Shown piece after piece: positions 35,229 to 43,372 of a DNA stretch of 64,000 nucleotides (positions are counted from its first letter, which is position 1; every line of letters starts with the position of its first letter). The notes beneath the pieces were generated by a model that was given only the letters and a program-made list of their open reading frames with translations, was not told the origin of the DNA and searched no databases. The translations under genes were made by a program, and so were the position numbers. This DNA comes from Tenuifilaceae bacterium CYCD (GTDB lineage Bacteria; Bacteroidota; Bacteroidia; Bacteroidales; Tenuifilaceae), in contig AP027304.1 of NCBI GenBank assembly GCA_036322835.1, forward strand, positions 1,736,001-1,800,000, written 5' to 3'.

Positions 35229-35435
35229 ATGAATATGATTATCGAAAGAACACAAAACGAGATTATCTTAAGACTCCCTAAGAGCATTAATCTTGATGCG
35301 CTTCAGGACATTCTTGACTTTATCGAATACGAAGAAATTACTAAAAAATCTAAGGCATCTCAGAAAGATGTGGATAGCCTTGTAAAGTCAATAAAAAGGG
35401 GACGCTGGGAGAAAACTAAGCAGGCCCTTGACTAA
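35229..35435 (+). CDS. Antitoxin component of a PIN-type toxin-antitoxin pair
   Basis: This 68-residue protein is mostly charged and helical (IILRLPKSINLDALQDILDF, then a Lys/Ser/Asp-rich tail with KSIKRGRWEKTKQALD). Its stop codon overlaps the start of the PIN toxin by one base (TAATG), the usual coupling of toxin-antitoxin genes. The N-terminal MNMIIERTQNEIILRLPK resembles a small DNA-binding strand of the kind found in antitoxins. The exact family is not assigned. A second ATG at 35235 may be the true start because the promoter box is so close. Confidence 0.75.
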   Translation: MNMIIERTQNEIILRLPKSINLDALQDILDFIEYEEITKKSKASQKDVDSLVKSIKRGRWEKTKQALD

Positions 35436-35881
35436 TGAGAATTGTTGTTGACACCAACATCGTTTTTAGTGCAATCCTAAACACTAATAACAAAATTGCG
35501 CAGATACTTTTACAACCGAAAAGTAAACTCAATTTCTATGCTACTGAACAACTTCTTGCCGAGATTAAAGAGCATAAAGATAAAATCAAGAAAATTTCAG
35601 GTTTCTCTGAAAGCGAATTAGATAGGGTTGTTGAACTGATAACTAAAAGAATACGCTTTATAAATGTAAGACTAATTGCCAAAGAATCATACCAAATTGC
35701 TGAGTCATTGACACAAGACGTAGATATTGACGATACCGAATTTATTGCTCTAACAGAACACCTTAAGGCTAAACTTTGGAGTGGCGACAAAGAACTTCAA
35801 AAAGGATTAAAAAAGAAAAACTGGAACAAGTTTGTCACTACAGAAGAACTAAACGAAAGAATAATTCGACGAAAAAGATAA
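35435..35881 (+). CDS. PIN-domain toxin (putative ribonuclease)
   Basis: This 148-residue protein begins MRIVVDTNIVFSAILN, with the first catalytic Asp6 of PIN nucleases. Later acidic residues lie in VDIDDTEFIALTE and LWSGDKELQKG, as expected for the metal site. It resembles the 'PIN family toxin component' group that cleaves RNA. It is coupled to the upstream antitoxin by a TAATG overlap. The pair alone occupies the space between two direct repeats (R3b and R4), forming an ~904-bp unit. Confidence 0.88.
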   Translation: MRIVVDTNIVFSAILNTNNKIAQILLQPKSKLNFYATEQLLAEIKEHKDKIKKISGFSESELDRVVELITKRIRFINVRLIAKESYQIAESLTQDVDIDDTEFIALTEHLKAKLWSGDKELQKGLKKKNWNKFVTTEELNERIIRRKR

Positions 35882-35933
35882 AAAACTCGAACCTGTCTCT
35901 TTGGGCTTAGCCCGGTGTTATCGCTAATTGTAA

Positions 35934-36056
35934 GTTTTCCAGTGTATGTTATTTCGAAAATAGCAGGCACAGCCTGCTGCTGATAGCCAGACGGCGGCAC
36001 AGCCGACCGCCAAACACGTTTCGTTTATTGCTTTATACAGCCTTGGCCAAGCAGGG
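35934..36056. repeat. Direct repeat R4, right border of the toxin-antitoxin pair
   Basis: The second copy of R3b, ~123 bp, differing by a 2-bp insertion (CGTTTATTGC against CGTATTGC) and a few substitutions. It marks the right end of the accessory island; comM begins 86 bp further on. Confidence 0.85.
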
Positions 36057-36142
36057 TGAAATTTTATTAAAACAAAACTTTAACTTTTTCATTATCCATA
36101 TTTTTCTACTATCTTGTATCTAGTTTTTAGATACTTACAGGT

Positions 36143-37681
36143 ATGCTTGTAAAAACATTCGGTAGCGCAGTTCACGGAATTAAGGCTACAACAATTACCA
36201 TTGAGGTTAGCGTTTCGAAAGGGATAAACTTTTTTTTGGTTGGTTTGCCCGATAGCGCAGTTAAGGAGAGTCAACAACGAATTACATCGGCGCTGGAGAC
36301 CAACGGTTTCAAATTTCCTAAGCACCGGGTGGTTATAAATATGGCGCCAGCCGATATTCGTAAGGAGGGCGCAGCCTACGACTTACCTTTGGCTGTTGGT
36401 ATACTTGCCGCTTCGGAGCAGATGAATAGCGAGATGCTGGCGGAGTATGTTGTTATGGGTGAGCTCTCGCTCGATGGTGCTGTGCAACCAATTAAGGGTG
36501 TTTTGCCAATTGCCATTCAGGCTCGCGAGGAGGGTTTTAAGGGATTTATTGTGCCCAAGCAGAATGCCCGCGAGGCAGCTGTGGTGAACAATCTGGATGT
36601 TTACGGTGTAGAGTCCATAAAGGAGGTGATCGATTTTTTTAATGGCAGCAGTGTTTTAGAGCCAACCATTGTTAACACCCGCGATGAGTTTTTTACGCAC
36701 GGTAATGCTTACGATGTGGACTTTACCGATGTTAAGGGTCAGGAAAATGTTAAGCGAGCCCTTGAGGTTGCTGCGGCTGGTGGTCATAATATAATAATGA
36801 TTGGCCCCCCGGGTGCCGGAAAAACAATGCTGGCTAAACGGTTGCCAACAATTATTCCACCGCTTACCCTGCGCGAGGCGTTGGAAACCACTAAAATTCA
36901 TTCGGTGGCAGGTAAAATTGATAGGGAAACATCGCTAATGACCCGAAGACCCTACCGTAGCCCGCATCATACCATTTCGGACGTGGCGCTGGTTGGTGGT
37001 GGGCAATTTCCCCAACCCGGCGAAATATCGTTGGCGCATAATGGCGTTCTCTTCTTGGATGAGCTGCCCGAGTTTAAGCGAACAGTGCTGGAGGTGATGC
37101 GTCAACCCTTGGAGGATAGAGTGATAACAATTTCGAGGGCAAAGTTTACGGTGGAGTACCCTGCCAGCTTTATGCTGGTGGCATCAATGAATCCTTGTCC
37201 GTGCGGTTACTACAATCATCCCGAAAAGGAATGCGTTTGTTCGCCCGGTGTGGTGCAGAAGTATTTGAATAAAATATCGGGGCCATTGCTCGATAGGATT
37301 GATATCCATGTTGAGGTTATTCCTGTTCCGTTCGAGAAGTTATCGGGAGCGCCGCCCTCGGAGAGTAGCGAAATAATTCGCCTGCGAGTTGTAAAGGCTC
37401 GACAAATTCAGGAGGAGCGGTTTGTGGAGTGGAAGGGCGTTTACTGCAATGCGCAGATGACATCGAAGTTGATTCGGAAATTCTGCGTACTCGATGAGGC
37501 CAGCACGGCGTTGCTTAAAACAGCGATGGAACGCTTGGGGCTTTCGGCTCGGGCCTACGATAGAATCCTGAAGGTATCGAGAACAATTGCCGATTTGGAT
37601 TGTTCGGAGTCAATTAAGTCGCAGCACATTGCGGAGGCCATTCAGTACAGGAGTTTGGACAGAGAAAACTGGGCAGGCTAA
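36143..37681 (+). CDS. comM: YifB/ComM family Mg-chelatase-like AAA ATPase
   Basis: This 512-residue protein has the standard N-terminus (MLVKTFGSAVHGIKATTITI) and the N-terminal Lon-like fold (~1-190). Walker A is GPPGAGKTML, and the AAA core includes SVAGKIDRETSLMTRRPYRSPH split over several lines, VLFLDELPEF (Walker B) and the MNPCPCGYY cysteine loop. A C-terminal Mg_chelatase-like domain ends in SRTIADLDCSESIKSQHIAEA. In naturally transformable bacteria ComM drives branch migration of incoming DNA; in Bacteroidetes the role is inferred. It is a core gene next to the accessory island. Confidence 0.95.
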   Translation: MLVKTFGSAVHGIKATTITIEVSVSKGINFFLVGLPDSAVKESQQRITSALETNGFKFPKHRVVINMAPADIRKEGAAYDLPLAVGILAASEQMNSEMLAEYVVMGELSLDGAVQPIKGVLPIAIQAREEGFKGFIVPKQNAREAAVVNNLDVYGVESIKEVIDFFNGSSVLEPTIVNTRDEFFTHGNAYDVDFTDVKGQENVKRALEVAAAGGHNIIMIGPPGAGKTMLAKRLPTIIPPLTLREALETTKIHSVAGKIDRETSLMTRRPYRSPHHTISDVALVGGGQFPQPGEISLAHNGVLFLDELPEFKRTVLEVMRQPLEDRVITISRAKFTVEYPASFMLVASMNPCPCGYYNHPEKECVCSPGVVQKYLNKISGPLLDRIDIHVEVIPVPFEKLSGAPPSESSEIIRLRVVKARQIQEERFVEWKGVYCNAQMTSKLIRKFCVLDEASTALLKTAMERLGLSARAYDRILKVSRTIADLDCSESIKSQHIAEAIQYRSLDRENWAG

Positions 37682-37882
37682 AATAATACTTTTTGCGAAC
37701 GTAGCGATGGGCTATGTTTCAAAACAACAGTTTTTTTCGAACAATAGGCCTAAAAAGTTTTTAAAGTTATTTTATCGAATGCGATCTGTTTGTATCTTGG
37801 CACAATTGTTTGATTAGTTTTTGGCAAGCTAGAAAATAAAAGATTGATAAATAATTATTAACCTAAACTAAATTTTGTAAGT

Positions 37883-40099
37883 ATGATTATTAGCAATTTG
37901 TTCTGGGTAGTTCCGATTGCATCGGTTATAGCCCTAGGATTTGCGTACTTCTTCTTTAAACAGATGATGAAGGAAGATGAGGGTACGGACACTATGAAGA
38001 AGATTGCGCTCCATGTTCGAAAAGGCGCAATGTCTTACTTAAAACAACAGTATAAAATTGTTGGAATTGTATTTTTGGTACTTCTTGGTCTTTTTGCAGT
38101 GTTAGCTTATGGGCTAAAGGTACAAAACGGATGGACCCCATTCGCATTCCTAACCGGAGGTTTCTTTTCTGGTTTGGCAGGTTTCTTTGGGATGAAAACT
38201 GCAACTTACGCTTCGGCTCGTACAGCAAATGCCGCTAAAAATTCACTTAACCACGGCTTAAGGGTTGCATTCCGTTCTGGTGCAGTAATGGGCTTGGTTG
38301 TGGTTGGCCTTGCTGTGTTGGATATTTCGTTATGGTACTTAGTGCTTAACTACTTTATAGACGAACCCAATGCTTCGCATAAGCTTATAGTAATTACCAC
38401 CACTATGCTTACATTCGGTATGGGTGCATCTACTCAGGCTTTGTTTGCCCGCGTTGGAGGTGGTATTTACACTAAGGCTGCCGATGTTGGAGCCGACCTA
38501 GTTGGTAAGGTTGAAGCAGGTATTCCGGAGGACGATCCACGTAACCCAGCAACCATTGCCGATAACGTAGGCGATAACGTAGGCGACGTTGCCGGTATGG
38601 GTGCCGACCTTTACGAGTCGTATGCAGGATCGATCCTTGCAACTGCAGCTCTTGGGGCATCGGCATTTGCATTGGCCGAAGGCGATATGCAGTATAAAGC
38701 TGTTTTGGCTCCTATGCTTATTGCTGCTGTGGGTATTGTTCTTTCAATCTTTGGTATCTTCATTGTTCGTACAAAGGAAGGGGCTAGCATGAAGGATTTG
38801 CTCCGTTCCTTGGGACTTGGTGTAAATGTTAGTTCAATTCTAATTGCAATATCAACATTTGGAATCCTTTACTCGTTGGGTTTACAGAACTGGGTTGGTA
38901 TTTCATTCTCTGTTATCTCTGGTTTGGTTGCTGGTATCATTATTGGTCAATCAACCGAGTATTTTACTTCACACTCCTACGAACCAACTCAAAAGGTTTC
39001 GGAAAGTTCTCAAACAGGACCTGCTACCGTTATCATTTCGGGTGTTGGTTTAGGTATGATTTCAACCGCAATTCCTGTAATAACCATCGCAATTGCAATT
39101 CTTATGGCATTCCTTTGTGCTATTAACTTTGATGTTAAACACATGCTCGATGCTCAGAATATTCAGCTAGGACTATACGGTATTGGTATTGCTGCTGTAG
39201 GTATGCTATCAACTTTAGGTATCACCCTTGCAACCGATGCTTACGGCCCAATAGCCGACAACGCTGGTGGTAATGCCGAAATGAGTCATCTAGGCCCCGA
39301 GGTTCGTAAACGTACCGATGCTCTTGATGCTCTAGGTAATACAACTGCTGCTACAGGTAAAGGCTTTGCAATTGGTTCTGCTGCACTTACAGCACTTGCA
39401 CTTCTTGCTTCATACATAGAGGAGATTAAGATTGGTTTGATGCGTATTGGCGAGAATGTATTAACATTCTCCAACGGCGAAACCATTGAGACAGCCAAGG
39501 CAAACATTGTTGATTTCATGAACTACTATCAGGTTAATTTGATGAACCCTATTGTGTTGGTTGGTATTTTTATTGGTGCAATGATGGCATTCCTATTCTC
39601 AGGATTAACCATGAATGCAGTAGGCCGTGCAGCACAGAAGATGGTTGAGGAGGTTCGCCGTCAGTTCCGCGAGATCAAAGGTATTATGGAAGGTGAAGCA
39701 GAACCCGATTATGCTCGCTGCGTAGAAATTTCTACCCGTGGTGCTCAAATCGAGATGATTCTTCCTTCGTTACTAGCTATTATTATTCCAATTGTTACCG
39801 GTTTACTTCTAGGTGTAGCGGGTGTTCTTGGATTGCTTGCTGGAGGTTTAAGTGCAGGATTTGTTTTGGCTATTTTCATGGCTAACTCTGGTGGTGCTTG
39901 GGATAACGCTAAAAAGTATATAGAGGAAGGCAACTTTGGTGGTAAGGGATCAGCCAATCATAAAGCTGCTGTTGTTGGTGATACCGTTGGCGATCCATTC
40001 AAGGATACATCGGGTCCAAGTTTAAATATCCTTATCAAACTTATGAGTATGGTGTCTATTGTAATGGCAGGTGTAACTGTAGCATTTAGTTTGTTTTAA
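37883..40099 (+). CDS. hppA: Membrane-bound ion-translocating pyrophosphatase (K+-dependent type)
   Basis: This 738-residue integral membrane protein hydrolyses pyrophosphate and pumps Na+ or H+ across the inner membrane. The substrate motif region [20 protein letters not shown], followed by [19 protein letters not shown], is intact, as is the C-terminal [17 protein letters not shown]. The segment [18 protein letters not shown] carries Ala where K+-independent enzymes have Lys, indicating the K+-dependent class. Na+ pumping is plausible for Bacteroidetes but cannot be proven by eye. The gene is single and ends at a strong bidirectional terminator. Confidence 0.95.
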   Translation: MIISNLFWVVPIASVIALGFAYFFFKQMMKEDEGTDTMKKIALHVRKGAMSYLKQQYKIVGIVFLVLLGLFAVLAYGLKVQNGWTPFAFLTGGFFSGLAGFFGMKTATYASARTANAAKNSLNHGLRVAFRSGAVMGLVVVGLAVLDISLWYLVLNYFIDEPNASHKLIVITTTMLTFGMGASTQALFARVGGGIYTKAADVGADLVGKVEAGIPEDDPRNPATIADNVGDNVGDVAGMGADLYESYAGSILATAALGASAFALAEGDMQYKAVLAPMLIAAVGIVLSIFGIFIVRTKEGASMKDLLRSLGLGVNVSSILIAISTFGILYSLGLQNWVGISFSVISGLVAGIIIGQSTEYFTSHSYEPTQKVSESSQTGPATVIISGVGLGMISTAIPVITIAIAILMAFLCAINFDVKHMLDAQNIQLGLYGIGIAAVGMLSTLGITLATDAYGPIADNAGGNAEMSHLGPEVRKRTDALDALGNTTAATGKGFAIGSAALTALALLASYIEEIKIGLMRIGENVLTFSNGETIETAKANIVDFMNYYQVNLMNPIVLVGIFIGAMMAFLFSGLTMNAVGRAAQKMVEEVRRQFREIKGIMEGEAEPDYARCVEISTRGAQIEMILPSLLAIIIPIVTGLLLGVAGVLGLLAGGLSAGFVLAIFMANSGGAWDNAKKYIEEGNFGGKGSANHKAAVVGDTVGDPFKDTSGPSLNILIKLMSMVSIVMAGVTVAFSLF

Positions 40100-40100
40100 A

Positions 40101-40142
40101 CAGACAGAAGATATCAGACGCAAGATGTCAGACAGAAGACAT
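40101..40142. repeat. Three degenerate 14-bp repeats after hppA
   Basis: CAGACAGAAGATAT, CAGACGCAAGATGT and CAGACAGAAGACAT run directly after the hppA stop codon. This is the same class of heptad-based degenerate repeats seen near tig and the WYL-like gene. Confidence 0.75.
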
Positions 40143-40161
40143 TAGGCAATTAATGTATATT

Positions 40162-40197
40162 AATAAGAAGCCCGACATAATTGTCGGGCTTCTTATT
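40162..40197. terminator. Bidirectional terminator between hppA and the MuiA-like gene
   Basis: A perfect 16-bp stem (40162-40177 / 40182-40197) with loop TAAT; the core is AGCCCGACA/TGTCGGGCT. T-rich arms lie on both sides and it separates convergent genes. Confidence 0.9.
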
Positions 40198-40200
40198 TAA

Positions 40201-40234
40201 ATCTAATTCTTGAGTCTAGTTTCTAGTATCTGTA
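40201..40234. repeat. Degenerate TCTAnTT heptads
   Basis: ATCTAAT, TCTTGAG, TCTAGTT, TCTAGTA and TCTGTAT are spaced exactly 7 bp apart, immediately before the stop of the MuiA-like gene on the minus strand. Confidence 0.6.
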
Positions 40235-42127
40235 TTACTCAATTATTAGTTTCCTATCCTTTGGATATTTTACAGAGTATTTTAGGGTTAGATCTTTCTT
40301 TGCGTTAGGATCGAGAGCGAATTCCCACTTAATCTCGCCCGAATCTTTATCCTGTTTTCCTGCCGATAGATCCAGTATTTGAACCTCTATTTCTTCCGAT
40401 GTCGAAACGGGAACCTGATCCATTACGATGATGTTTATAGGCTGATTCTTGTTGTTCTTAACTGTTGTTTGCCACATGCGCGTTTCCTCCTTTTTGCTGC
40501 CAATAAACTGCTTGGTGGTGAAATCTTTCACCTTTTCACGGTTTATCGATACGTTTTTGTCTTTCCCCAACGATATGGATAGGGTATCAGTTGCGCTGTT
40601 TAGGTTGAGCAATGTTTTACCCACATAGCTATCCTCAAAGAAAATGTTAGCCTCGCCTTCGAGCAGGTTATACTTTTCCCAATCAACAATGTTGGCCATT
40701 AGGAATGCATCCTTCTGGATTTTAGGAACGCAGTAGTACTGGTAGTTTGCAGGCAGCTCGTATGCTGTCATGTCAACAGCGTAGCTCTTGTTATCCGATG
40801 GAACAGAGTACGGGGTTTTAATCTCAAAGTCAATGCTGGTTTGCTTTACAACCATCTCCGAGGGAATGGCTAAACTGCTTGCTCCACGGATTTTTATTGA
40901 TTCAGATTTTTTGACGTTTACCCCAGCAACTTTTCCGGTTAACATTCTGGCGGGGCTTTCCTCGCTAATGCCGTAAGCAACCACAACTTCATCTAATGCA
41001 ACATTTTCTGGTTCTAATGCAACATTCATGTAGGAACCGGTAAACGGAAGTTCCTGCGTTTTAAATCCAACAAAAGCAAAACTCAAATAACCGCCGCCGC
41101 TAGGCATGGTAAGCGAGAAGTTCCCATTTACATCGGTGGTTGTGCCAATGGTTGTTCCTTTTACTGTAATGCTTACGCCTGGTAATCCAAGTCCATCATC
41201 GGTGGAGATTACCGTTCCTTTAGCGATGTTGCTGCTTTGCCTGATGTTATAGGTTGGTGGTACTGTGTTGTAGTTTAGGAAGTATGTTTTTAGCTCAGGG
41301 GCAACGCCCGAGGTGTTTGGATTCGATGACGAAAATCGAAGCTTAACGTTTTTCCATTCCTCCTTTGTATCTTGGTGAACGTTGGCCTTGTAGATTAATT
41401 GAATAGGCTCAGTGATGTTTTTTGCCCTGATATCGTAGGTTGGAAACCATCCGGCATTGTTCACAAGGTACGATAGTTCAAAGTCGAAAGTTCCGGCACG
41501 TTTTGCATCCACCTTAACCAGAACCTCGCCGTTAGGATACTCCTTTTTGGAGGTGAGCGTTTTGATTTGATTTTGGATATCGGCACTTTGCTTGCTTAAA
41601 TCCTCGATGTTCTTATTATGGTCAATTTCGCTGATTTTTAATGCTGATAGCTGCGTGCTGTAGAATGTCATGGTTTCCTTAAGGTTGGCTACGCTGGTTT
41701 CCTGATTCTTGCCACCAATATCCCTGTTCTGCTGGAGAAAAGCCAGCTGCTCGTTCACAATCGATAGGTAGGTGTTCTCAAGGTTGATTTTTTCGTCGAT
41801 ACCCTTAAGTTTTGTCTCTAAATCCACAAGTTCCTTGGGCTTGTCGAGTTTGTTGACGAAGTTTTGCTGATGGTTTACCGATAGTACGGTTAAATCGCCG
41901 TAAGCCTTTACCTGAACGCTCTTGGCATCGATAAATGGAGATAGGTTTACGAATTTCAGTAAAGTTTTTCCTTGGGGAAGTTCGATGTTTTTCTTCCGGG
42001 TAACCTGTGCTCCTTCAATAAAAACCGTCACCTCGTTAACTTCGGTTTTAATTTCCTTTTCGGGAAATTCCTGAGCAAAGGAATTGCCTGCAATTAGGCA
42101 AAATAAAGCAATCGCTAATTTTTTCAT
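40235..42127 (-). CDS. MuiA/DUF4139-family protein with inserted carboxypeptidase-regulatory / TonB-receptor-like segment
   Basis: This 630-residue protein has a signal peptide (MKKLAIALFCLIAGNSFAQE). Residues ~30-130 form the DUF4140 N-terminal domain and are followed by a coiled-coil (~100-200). DUF4139 begins ~205 (VDAKRAGTFDFELSYLVNNA) and resumes after an insertion to the C-terminus (WEFALDPNAKKDLTLKYSVK). The inserted ~303-420 contains a carboxypeptidase-regulatory-like domain (GTVISTDDGLGLPGVSITVK) and a segment very like the start of SusC/TonB-receptor plugs (LDEVVVAYG, RMLTGKVAGVNV). This implies a secreted or surface protein. MuiA-like proteins are linked to envelope polysaccharide or morphology, but the role here is unknown. 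Confidence 0.85.
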   Translation of the reverse strand: MKKLAIALFCLIAGNSFAQEFPEKEIKTEVNEVTVFIEGAQVTRKKNIELPQGKTLLKFVNLSPFIDAKSVQVKAYGDLTVLSVNHQQNFVNKLDKPKELVDLETKLKGIDEKINLENTYLSIVNEQLAFLQQNRDIGGKNQETSVANLKETMTFYSTQLSALKISEIDHNKNIEDLSKQSADIQNQIKTLTSKKEYPNGEVLVKVDAKRAGTFDFELSYLVNNAGWFPTYDIRAKNITEPIQLIYKANVHQDTKEEWKNVKLRFSSSNPNTSGVAPELKTYFLNYNTVPPTYNIRQSSNIAKGTVISTDDGLGLPGVSITVKGTTIGTTTDVNGNFSLTMPSGGGYLSFAFVGFKTQELPFTGSYMNVALEPENVALDEVVVAYGISEESPARMLTGKVAGVNVKKSESIKIRGASSLAIPSEMVVKQTSIDFEIKTPYSVPSDNKSYAVDMTAYELPANYQYYCVPKIQKDAFLMANIVDWEKYNLLEGEANIFFEDSYVGKTLLNLNSATDTLSISLGKDKNVSINREKVKDFTTKQFIGSKKEETRMWQTTVKNNKNQPINIIVMDQVPVSTSEEIEVQILDLSAGKQDKDSGEIKWEFALDPNAKKDLTLKYSVKYPKDRKLIIE

Positions 42128-42145
42128 CTATTATAAGTGTTATAA

Positions 42146-42331
42146 TTACATTCCTAATCCTTTTAACGCACCATATACCAAGAATAAAGGCCAAATAATT
42201 GCCTTGAAAAAGCCTAAAACCCCCATCCAAAACGATGTTGCTGTAGAAATAAAGTAAATGGCCGCTCCAATAAGGCCTAACCCGTAGATGGCTCCAGCAG
42301 GGCCATCGGCATTGTAATTTCTGTTTTTCAT
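42146..42331 (-). CDS. Small two-helix membrane protein
   Basis: This 61-residue protein starts MKNRNYNADGPAGAIYGLGL and has two membrane helices, ending KGLGM. It closely resembles a family of small hypothetical inner-membrane proteins in several phyla (the motif NADGPAGAIYGLG is characteristic), of unknown function. It lies 18 bp upstream of the MuiA-like gene on the same strand and is probably cotranscribed with it. Confidence 0.75.
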   Translation of the reverse strand: MKNRNYNADGPAGAIYGLGLIGAAIYFISTATSFWMGVLGFFKAIIWPLFLVYGALKGLGM

Positions 42332-42492
42332 GGCTGTGTATTTTTTATTTAAATGATAGATTCTCGAGAATCAAATTTAATTATTAATTGCGTTTGTTGA
42401 AAATTGGATCGATTTTGAATTTTGTTATTTTGGATTTGTAACAAATGCACTCTTCGGTCGTCATACTATCAACTACATTTAAAAATCTTTAT

Positions 42493-43362
42493 ATGATACT
42501 CAAAATCCAAAATTTCAGCAAGACCTATCCCAATGGGGTTCAGGCTCTGAAAAATGTTAATCTTGAAATTACAACTGGAATGTTTGGACTTGTTGGTCCA
42601 AACGGCGCGGGTAAATCAACCCTTATGCGCACATTGGCAACCCTACAGGAGGCCGATAGCGGTTCTGCGTTTTTAGATGATTTAGATATGCTCAATAACA
42701 AACCTGAGGTTAGGAAGATTTTGGGGTACTTACCTCAGGAGTTTGGTTTATACCCTAAGGTTTCGGCAGAAACACTGCTGAATCATATTGCCGAGATGAA
42801 AGGGATTTCGAATGCATCGGAACGGAAAGAGTTGGTAAAGGCTTTGCTCAATAAAACTAACCTATACCAGCATCGGAATAAAAATCTTGGAGGTTTTTCG
42901 GGTGGTATGAAACAGCGCTTTGGAATTGCCCAGGCACTTATTGGTAGTCCAAAGTTGATAATTGTTGACGAACCAACGGCAGGTCTTGACCCTACCGAGC
43001 GTAACCGATTCCATAATTTGTTGAGCGAGATAGGGGAGAACGTTATTGTTATTCTTTCGACCCATATAATTGAGGATGTGAAGAGCCTCTGCAACCAGAT
43101 GGCTATTATAAATTTTGGTGAAGTGTTGTTACAAGGTAAACCCGACGATATTGTTAATGTGTTAAACGGAAAGGTTTACCGTAAACTTATCGATAAGCAT
43201 TCGCTGGAGGACTATCGTGGTATGGACATAATTTCCTCAAGACTACTGCGTGGAAAATTGGAGATAACTGTTGTCAACGAAATCAATCCGGAGAATGGAT
43301 TTAGCCTTTCAGAACCATCGCTCGACGATGTTTACTTCTCTAACGTTCGTAACACAAACTAA
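42493..43362 (+). CDS. ABC transporter ATP-binding protein
   Basis: The ATG at 42493 gives the canonical N-terminus MILKIQNFSKTYPNGVQALK; the ATG at 42445 would add 16 residues without similarity to the family. The ~289-residue protein has Walker A (GPNGAGKSTL), the signature FSGGMKQR and Walker B LIIVDEPTAGLDP. It is followed 10 bp later by the large permease/peptidase fusion gene and should supply its ATPase. Confidence 0.94.
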   Translation: MILKIQNFSKTYPNGVQALKNVNLEITTGMFGLVGPNGAGKSTLMRTLATLQEADSGSAFLDDLDMLNNKPEVRKILGYLPQEFGLYPKVSAETLLNHIAEMKGISNASERKELVKALLNKTNLYQHRNKNLGGFSGGMKQRFGIAQALIGSPKLIIVDEPTAGLDPTERNRFHNLLSEIGENVIVILSTHIIEDVKSLCNQMAIINFGEVLLQGKPDDIVNVLNGKVYRKLIDKHSLEDYRGMDIISSRLLRGKLEITVVNEINPENGFSLSEPSLDDVYFSNVRNTN

Positions 43363-43372
43363 TCCGTAGGCC

